Part shown: piece by piece, positions 58,226-64,000 of the stretch | Position numbering within the stretch: the first letter of the stretch is position 1 | Layout of the letters: every line of letters begins with the position of its first letter | Origin: Symsagittifera roscoffensis | Taxonomy: Eukaryota; Xenacoelomorpha; Acoela; Convolutidae | Length of the DNA stretch: 64,000 nt | NCBI RefSeq assembly: GCF_963678635.1 | Contig: NC_087065.1 | Span: forward strand, 67,799,374 to 67,863,373 | Direction: 5' to 3' | The notes under the pieces: generated by a model | Told to the model about the DNA's origin: nothing | Databases searched by the model: none | What the model saw: the letters and a program-made list of their open reading frames with translations, nothing else | Program-made: the position numbers and the translations under genes

Positions 58226-58594
58226 TCATACATTTGATGCATGGAATTGTAGGATAAGCATTTTCGGTGTATGGAATTGTAAGATAAACATTTTCGATTT
58301 ATGGAGGTCAATATGGGGATAGTAGACAATGCTGTGAGAGGTATCAGTTTCGGAAAATTTACTTTCCGAATCAGCGAAAAAGCCAGCAACGGGTATTATG
58401 AATAGTTCACGGGTATTATGACTGTCAGGTTTTTGATAAGCAGAAGCAAAAAAGTTTATTGAAACATTCGACCGTTTGCCGTCCACAGAAAAATTAGTTT
58501 GGCTTAGCTTGATTATATTCGAATCCAACCAGAAACAAAAAAACGTGTTTCGATGAATTTGGAGAAAAACCTGGGATAACAGGGGTTTTATCAC
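58226..58594 (-). CDS. Hypothetical ORF in the core of the inverted-repeat element
   Basis: 122 codons (SQVFLQIHRNTFFCFWLDSN, LFIIPVAGFFADSESKF). Its C-terminus repeats MxILQFH because it is built from the core's repeated DNA motif. No family recognised; coding status doubtful. Confidence 0.2.
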   Translation of the reverse strand: MIKPLLSQVFLQIHRNTFFCFWLDSNIIKLSQTNFSVDGKRSNVSINFFASAYQKPDSHNTRELFIIPVAGFFADSESKFSETDTSHSIVYYPHIDLHKSKMFILQFHTPKMLILQFHASNV

Positions 58595-58639
58595 GGGAAT
58601 ATTTTTCTCTAGTTGGTCAGTAAGTGAGAAGAAAAGTAA

Positions 58640-59177
58640 ACAAGACTGCTCGTATCAGGGCGAAGCCCTGAATGTTCCGACTGCCTTTTAAGGTTTATGG
58701 AGCAGCAGTAAAAGCATAAAAAAATAAAATGAAATAAAATAAAATGAAAATTTTTTCTAAAATTTGAAAGTTTTTGTGAAAATCATCCCCCCACACGCCA
58801 TATAAAGTACAAAAAGAGAGATTTCGTTCCTTGTAACAAATCAATTATAGCAAATAAGCTTCGTTCAACCAATTTGGAGCGATTTATAAGACGGATTAAA
58901 TCTATGCTTACGCGTTAATAGCGCGAAATATATCGCGCGTTAATTGTCCCAAATTGGTCAAAATGGCCAAAATGGCAATCTTTAAACCCTCATAACTCTA
59001 CGAAAAATGATCACAGGTGAAATATCTTTACAAACTTGAGCTCAGGATAACAATACTTTTTGAATCATATAAAAAAATTCCGTCAAAAATGGCTAGTTAA
59101 AAAGTCGAAATTTGTCTGAAGAAAAAAAAAACCCACCCCGAGCACAAATATTCCGTTACTTTCGTATCGGAAGTCGG
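58640..59177 (-). repeat. Right arm of the inverted pair
   Basis: 538 bp, reverse complement of the left arm, including both hairpins and the landmark GGGACAATTAACGCGCGATA. Confidence 0.85.
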
Positions 59178-60064
59178 AACAAAAAGAAGTTCTCGCGTTC
59201 GAGCAGTAGCTTTAATATGTGAAGCCATAAGGGCATCATTCAAAAGGTCGTGGAAGTTATCCGAAAATTCGACGTAACTGTTCAAGTACAAAACTGAATA
59301 TCATGGTGACAAGACGCGATTAAACACTATAATGGAAACAGTTTTTGGAAAAATTAACACGTCAATGTGATATACAACTTAATTCTATGCATTTAGCAAA
59401 CAGGTCAGCAAATACAAGATAATGATCAGATTAAGGAGTAGTGCACTGAAAGCAATAAAAATGCGAGGATCAGAAACACACGTTAAATCATGAGCGTTAC
59501 CCGAAATAATGTTGTTCCACACCATGAATTAACTCAAGTTCATCAAGCGCTATTTGTTGGAAAACTCGGAGATAGCAGTTGGTGAGTTCCAGCAGACATC
59601 AGGAATATTCATGTCGCAAAGATTTGCAATATTACCACTTTCTTTGGCAACTTACGATCACAGTGATGATAGACTGCTTTGACTTGCACAGCTGAATCTT
59701 TTTCATGAGGTGAGATATTAGATGGATTGAAAATCAGCAAGCAACTATAATGAAAATTATGATGGTTGAAATTAATAGAACAACAGATATCAGAAAAAGA
59801 ATGCAAGACGTAAGTTTTCAGGTCCTTAAAGGCAGCAATAAGCACGCCACAATGGGCTCTTATGAGTCTGTCACGCTGCATAATGACATGATACCTCCAT
59901 CCAGGAAAAATTTCAACATTTGCAACCTCACCATGGCGCCAATTTTCTGTTATGCATATCAAAGCAACTTTATTGGAAAAAGAGAATGTACAAACCCTAA
60001 AACGATGGTTACTGTTTTGAGCATTCATAAGACACAACCTCAACTCTCTTAAACACAATCTCAA
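59100..60064 (-). pseudogene. Decayed APE-type endonuclease of a non-LTR element
   Basis: The minus-strand frame 60064-59609 reads LRLCLMNAQN, LICITENWRHGE, GWRYHVIMQRDR, CGVLIAAFKDLKTYV: the N, E and YRxDR..GGV blocks of the endonuclease that nicks target DNA in non-LTR elements. Downstream, DMNIPDVCWNS (compare GDFN) and a C-terminal piece FSDNFHDLLNDALMASH occur in other frames, with stops. The inverted-repeat element abuts or overlaps its lower end. The RT that should follow is not found on this strand. Confidence 0.7.
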
Positions 60065-60302
60065 CGTAAAAATGCTTCATGTTAATAATTTTGAGCTCTC
60101 GTTTAGGAATGTTGTCTCAAGAGGAAACATCAGCTCTCAGTTTGAGCAATTTACGCATTGTGGCTTGATCAGTCGGCGATGAAAGTAAATAGAAGAGTCA
60201 CTCGTTTGTTAATTTGAAAGGTTCCGATAACAATTTTACGCAACCAAGGCTTAAATTAACTTCAACAAGTAAAGTACGTGGGCGAGTATTGTTTATACTC
60301 CA

Positions 60303-60352
60303 TATGGTGGGGGAAGACCCGAGACATGCATAAACGTGCGTTTCAGGCGCTG
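60303..60352 (+). repeat. Single copy of the GGGGGAAGACC...ATGCATAAACG unit
   Basis: TATGGTGGGGGAAGACCCGA GACATGCATAAACGTGCGTT matches the units at 42926-43120. Confidence 0.7.
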
Positions 60353-61129
60353 TCTTTATTGTTTGAAAGAACTGACTTTACCATAATATTTTTCACCAAG
60401 GTGTGAAAAACAATTGTGATATGGTGATTATCAGATTCAACTTGTGATTCGAATTCATTCCAATTTTCAGATTTAGCATCAATTTTCAGTTGACAAATAT
60501 AATGATTATCAGAATTATTGGTAAGAGAAGTAAGGTTGGTAGGAGGAATCACTGTATTGTTGGTTGGAGCAGAGCTCTAGACCATGCCAGAGAGTTTTTA
60601 GATTAGTCATTATTTCTTTGGTTAGTCCTTAGAAAAAAACGCAAATGGAAACAAGTTTTTAGACTAGTCCTTGAAAAAAAACTCACTTGTAAACTTCTGT
60701 TGGATTATCTAAATGAATATAACCAATTAAATAGCAATTCACTGAGAATTTTTTCTCGATAACATTATTATACCCAATTTTTAGCGAGTTTGCGTGCCAG
60801 ATAATGTTTTTTTTTGATCAAGCGATCCACAGCTTTACGCTGAAATTCTTGAGATCTAGTTAAGCCAGGCAAATGCGGATTGTATTACGGAATCAGAGAA
60901 TCCAGTTATGAAAATGGAGTTTGTAAGAAGTAATATAGATGAAAAATGGTGGCCTTCAGAATAATGCTATTGCAATCAGTAAGTAAGCTGTAATACCAAC
61001 AGCTTTTTAAGCCGACACAAAAACAAGCTTGATTTCGGGCCAAAACATCTGTTAGGAAACTAGTTCAATGAGATTAGTACCTTGGTGATAAAGATAGTTT
61101 TTTGTCTGAACTGAAGTCAAATAATTAAC
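60353..61129. other. No gene or clear repeat seen
   Basis: AT-rich. Any N-terminal part of the following Penelope-like copy would lie here but is not readable. Confidence 0.4.
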
Positions 61130-62645
61130 ATGGCGAAAAACTATGCGAGAATGAAGCAGCAGCTAAAAGTTATGCTAAGAAGTGAATGTGAAACAGACGC
61201 CCTCAAACAAAAGAATGGAAAAATCAGGAATTTTTAAATTACAGTGGTCTTTTGGCTGTGCCGTTCGATAAGGGTGTAAGATTTTGTGTGCCAAAAAGAG
61301 ACAAATGAGAAGAATCTCGATTACTTATTACAAACCGAAAAGATTATTGAGTGACAGAGTGGTGATAAGAGTTGAAAGAGAAGTAAGCGAAGCATTCCCT
61401 GTCATGAAAAATAAAGATGAGAATATGGAGGTGCTCTATTTTGCTTGAAATTCAGAGGGAGTGCAGCCGGATTATTCGAATGGCTAGGGAAATCTTGGAG
61501 AAAACGAAACTAGAATCCGATGAGAGTATAGTATTGCTCAATATGAAGGACTTGTACATTAAGTTTCCGCTCAAGGAAGCTATTGATATAGCCATGAGGA
61601 TATTGTGTGAGCAAACCAATTCTCCTAAATTATCTCGCCAAAACTATGAAAAAAAATCGCTAAATTGTGAGAACGGTTCACTTGAGAACGGACAGAATGG
61701 CTTGTCGTATGTAGAAAAAGACGGCATTTTTTTGGGTGCCTACTTTGCATAAACACTATGCGGCGAGTTATGGCTCAAAGATAACGATCGTGAATTAATG
61801 AAAGGGTTACCAATTTTGGAGCTGTAAAATTACCATAACGAAGTCCGCCCTGTTTGTCAGGAAGAGGTGACATATAGAACTAAAGGGGTAGAATGCAAAG
61901 CCCGCCTGAATTGGTAAATTTCAGGTTGTGTTACTGTATTGGGTTCTGAATTCTCGAACAATGCTGAAACAGTCTGGTATTTTACGACATGCTTGAATTA
62001 AAAGAAAACTGCCGGTCCTAGATGAGGCTCTGAGTTTTTCTACAACTTCGTTGACAAGTTAAACGTATGAGTAAAAATCCTTAGGTTGTCGTTGAATTTT
62101 CTAATAAGCTGCAGCCAATTTGCAATTCACTGTAGAAAAAATAAAAGAGAATGGTATTTTTGACTTTCTGGATATCAAGGTATATGTGGACTCACGAAAA
62201 GAGGTCATTTTGGTGTGGTTTTCCTATTTTCAAAGTCTGCCGCTCTTTGAAGATTTTAGAAATCTTTGAGAAAAAACAGACAAAAATATATACCCGAAAG
62301 AATGGTTCAATAAAATAATATTTTACAACTTAACAAGATCAACAAAGATCAAACATTTTCCGTGTTTCCATAGGAAACAAAGAAAACAAAAACCGGTCGG
62401 AAGATTCACCCCTGACTTGACGATACAAAATTGAGGCAACCCATCACAAGTAATAGCTGCGAAAATGCGCTAGGTTTCCTAAGCGCAAAACACTTTTCCT
62501 AGAAAAAACTTGTTTGCCATCTCCCAAAATTCCTTTAACCCTTTAACTGAAATCCAAACTGGCGTATGAACTTACATGTATTGGATGTTACTCATTCATT
62601 ATTGGCCAAACAAAGCTGCATTTTCAAACATTTGTCAAGAAAAAT
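61130..62645 (+). pseudogene. Penelope-like element, copy 2: RT, Cys cluster, GIY-YIG
   Basis: LLAVPFDKGVRFCVPKRDK near 61255 is the N-terminal RT landmark. The clear piece 61417-61752 reads MAREILEKTK, LLNMKDLYIKFPLKEAIDIA, VEKDGIFLGAYFA and continues past a stop with LCGELWLKDND. Next come CQEEVTYRTKGVECKARLNW (61850-61915), ENGIFDFLDIKVYVD (about 62145) and the endonuclease remnant LAYELTCIGCYSFIIGQTKL (62557-62616). RT followed by a GIY-YIG endonuclease is diagnostic of Penelope-like elements, which insert by target-primed reverse transcription. Multiple stops and frameshifts; the RT catalytic site is not legible. Confidence 0.82.
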
Positions 62646-63925
62646 AAAGGGTAGAAGCTTTGACTTGAATACTCAGATGTCTAGGGACATCCTAGAGAAA
62701 TCAAAATTGGACTGTGACTAGAGTACAATTTCTCTCGATGTAAAAGTTTTTTACAGCAATGTCCCATTCATTGAAACTTTTGATCTAGCCATGAGGAGAT
62801 TGTATGAGCAACCCAAACTTCCTGACATGTCTCAGAACTATGAAATTTGAATTTATGGAAAAAATCCTAAGTTTAGCTGGGTTTAAGGTCACTTTGAATG
62901 CAACGGTTTTTGGTATATACAAAGAAAATTGTCTAGTAATGGGTGCTTATCTTGCAGTAATTCTAATCAATTTGTGGCTGAAAAATGATGATATTGAAAT
63001 CTGCCATGGTTGTCAGGAAAAATTGACATAAATAACGAACGGGGTAGAAAGGAAAGCATGCTTGCATTTTTGAAGCTTAAATTGTGGTATTATATTGGAA
63101 TCGAAAAACGTGAACAGTGGTTTTGTAGGCCATGCTTAAATAAACAGGAAACTGATCGGTCCGTGACAGGTCTGTAAGGTTTTCTAAAACATGGATGACA
63201 TAAATAGACCTGCGAGTTATAATCCCTTTTCGAGGCTGCAACTGAGTTGCATCCGAACCAGCAAAATTTCCTAAGGGAGTTACATAAGAACAAAATTTGG
63301 CCTTCATGGATTTAAACGTAAGCTTCGACTCACAAAAACGGTCATATATTGGTAGTCCAGGAAAACCACTGATAACCGCAACATTCCTAACATAACAGTA
63401 CAACAGAAACGTAACAAACGGACTATCCATGGGGCTTGTAGAAGTACCTCAACATGAGAAAAGTTCGACAACGCAATGTGAAGCAAAAGGAAACATTGGA
63501 TTAAAACTCAAGATCCGAAAAGTTGGTGGGACAAGATAGTATGCGCTATTCTTAATAAAATAATTGAAGGCAAGGAAAATTCCGTAGTTCCGGAATCAAT
63601 AAAGAGCAAAACGAACTGTTTGAGAGTTTCAAACCCTATTTTGAAATTAAGTAAGCCCAATTATGAAGTAAGCCCCTCGCAACTACTAGCTGCTTGATTG
63701 CGCCAAATTTCCAGGTCGCAAAAAGTTTTCCACAGCAGAAAGTTAAAAACATGATTACCATATCTCAAAACTTCCTTTGCACGTGATCTGAAACTCAAAG
63801 GAATTTATAGGCTGACAGTTAGTCAATGCAACTCCACTTATGTCGTACAAACCGTGCGGGATCTAGCCACGACGATTTATGAACAACGAGTTTTCGCCAG
63901 TAGAACAACACATGCAAAAATGTTC
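62646..63925 (+). pseudogene. Penelope-like element, copy 3, in tandem with copy 2
   Basis: MSRDILEKSKLDCD follows directly behind the endonuclease of copy 2; then SLDVKVFYSNVPFIETFDLA MRRLYEQ, CNGFWYIQ and NQFVAEK in shifting frames. ICHGCQEKLT and NGVERKACLHF mark the Cys cluster, EQWFCRPCLNKQE follows, then NKIWPSWI. GIYRLTVSQCNSTYVVQTVR near 63800-63860 is the GIY-YIG region. It belongs to the same family as copies 1 and 2 by shared order of blocks. It begins inside the RT, so it is 5'-truncated. Confidence 0.8.
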
Positions 63926-64000
63926 TAGGAAAGTTGATAGAACTGCACAGTTGAAGTCGGATATTATGGACAAAACTATCAACACTCACAAACTTTTCAC

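Larger units (their letters stand above)
56724..59177. mobile_element. 2.45-kb element with ~530-bp terminal inverted repeats
   Basis: The unit 56724-57250 (CCGACTTTCGATACGAAAGT AACGG ... AGGGCTTCGCCCTGATACGA GCAGTCTTGT) recurs inverted at 58640-59177 with high similarity along its entire length. The 1,389-bp core holds GGAATTGTAGGATAAGCATT-type motifs at about 57528, 58068, 58241 and 58270 and one in reverse at 57439. Two core frames on the minus strand (58128-57850, 58594-58226) have no recognisable transposase signature. Diverged units occur singly or in tandem at 215, 285, 2187 and 4262. So this is either a foldback/MITE-type composite or two opposed insertions of a ~530-bp unit. No target duplication was found. 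Confidence 0.8.

Noticed and set aside
1-64000. CRISPR array, bacterial operon or phage features
   Set aside because: Split genes with GT-AG introns, SINEs and Penelope-like elements show animal nuclear DNA; the tandem arrays lack the repeat-spacer layout of CRISPR.

Overview
The window looks like nuclear DNA of an invertebrate animal. It is AT-rich, its genes are split by GT-AG introns of up to 12 kb, and almost all remaining sequence is repeats. I cannot name the phylum. Two host genes are convincing, both on the minus strand and in series. Upstream is a 12-TM, monocarboxylate-transporter-like (SLC16/MFS) gene with coding exons at 40114-40035 and 27843-26487, separated by a 12.2 kb intron. 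Directly downstream is a complete pre-mRNA splicing factor SLU7 gene in ten coding exons, 26304 to 12250, whose spliced reading frame is 592 codons. The transporter stop and the SLU7 start are only 182 bp apart. That gap holds a poly(A) signal followed by a splice acceptor just before the SLU7 ATG, the layout expected of a spliced-leader trans-spliced operon. This is the most interesting host-gene observation.

Region by region. 1-6.5 kb: foldback-type repeat units, an exact 76-bp tandem array, and clusters of a GGATTCC-centred motif. 7.3-9.2 kb: a well-delimited gypsy-like LTR element with 275-bp LTRs, 5-bp target duplication, PBS and PPT, but only gag inside. 9.2-12 kb: a hAT-type MITE, a dispersed repeat with a TATA box, and a tRNA-derived SINE. 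12.2-26.3 kb: SLU7; its introns hold SINEs, a 5'-truncated non-LTR reverse transcriptase, a possible antisense gene fragment and other repeats. 26.5-40.1 kb: the transporter; its intron holds two hAT-type MITEs with target duplications, ~165-170 bp tandem arrays, a decayed Penelope-like element and two unexplained open segments with splice signals. 40-50 kb: no gene seen; AT-rich palindromic repeats and inverted-repeat elements. 50.4-54.2 kb: 5' part of a BEL/Pao-type retrotransposon, with an extra ORF before gag and a possible -1 frameshift site, interrupted by a 200-N gap. 54.2-64 kb: decayed non-LTR RT and endonuclease fragments, a 2.45-kb element with ~530-bp terminal inverted repeats, and two Penelope-like copies in tandem.

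SLU7 acts in the second catalytic step of splicing and the transporter is a membrane carrier, so there is no obvious functional link between them beyond probable co-transcription. The other coding sequence belongs to mobile elements of at least six classes: gypsy, BEL/Pao, non-LTR, Penelope-like, hAT-type MITEs and tRNA-SINEs. Nearly all are decayed. Coordinates of repeats without target duplications are approximate, and all homology calls rest on recognising motifs by eye.
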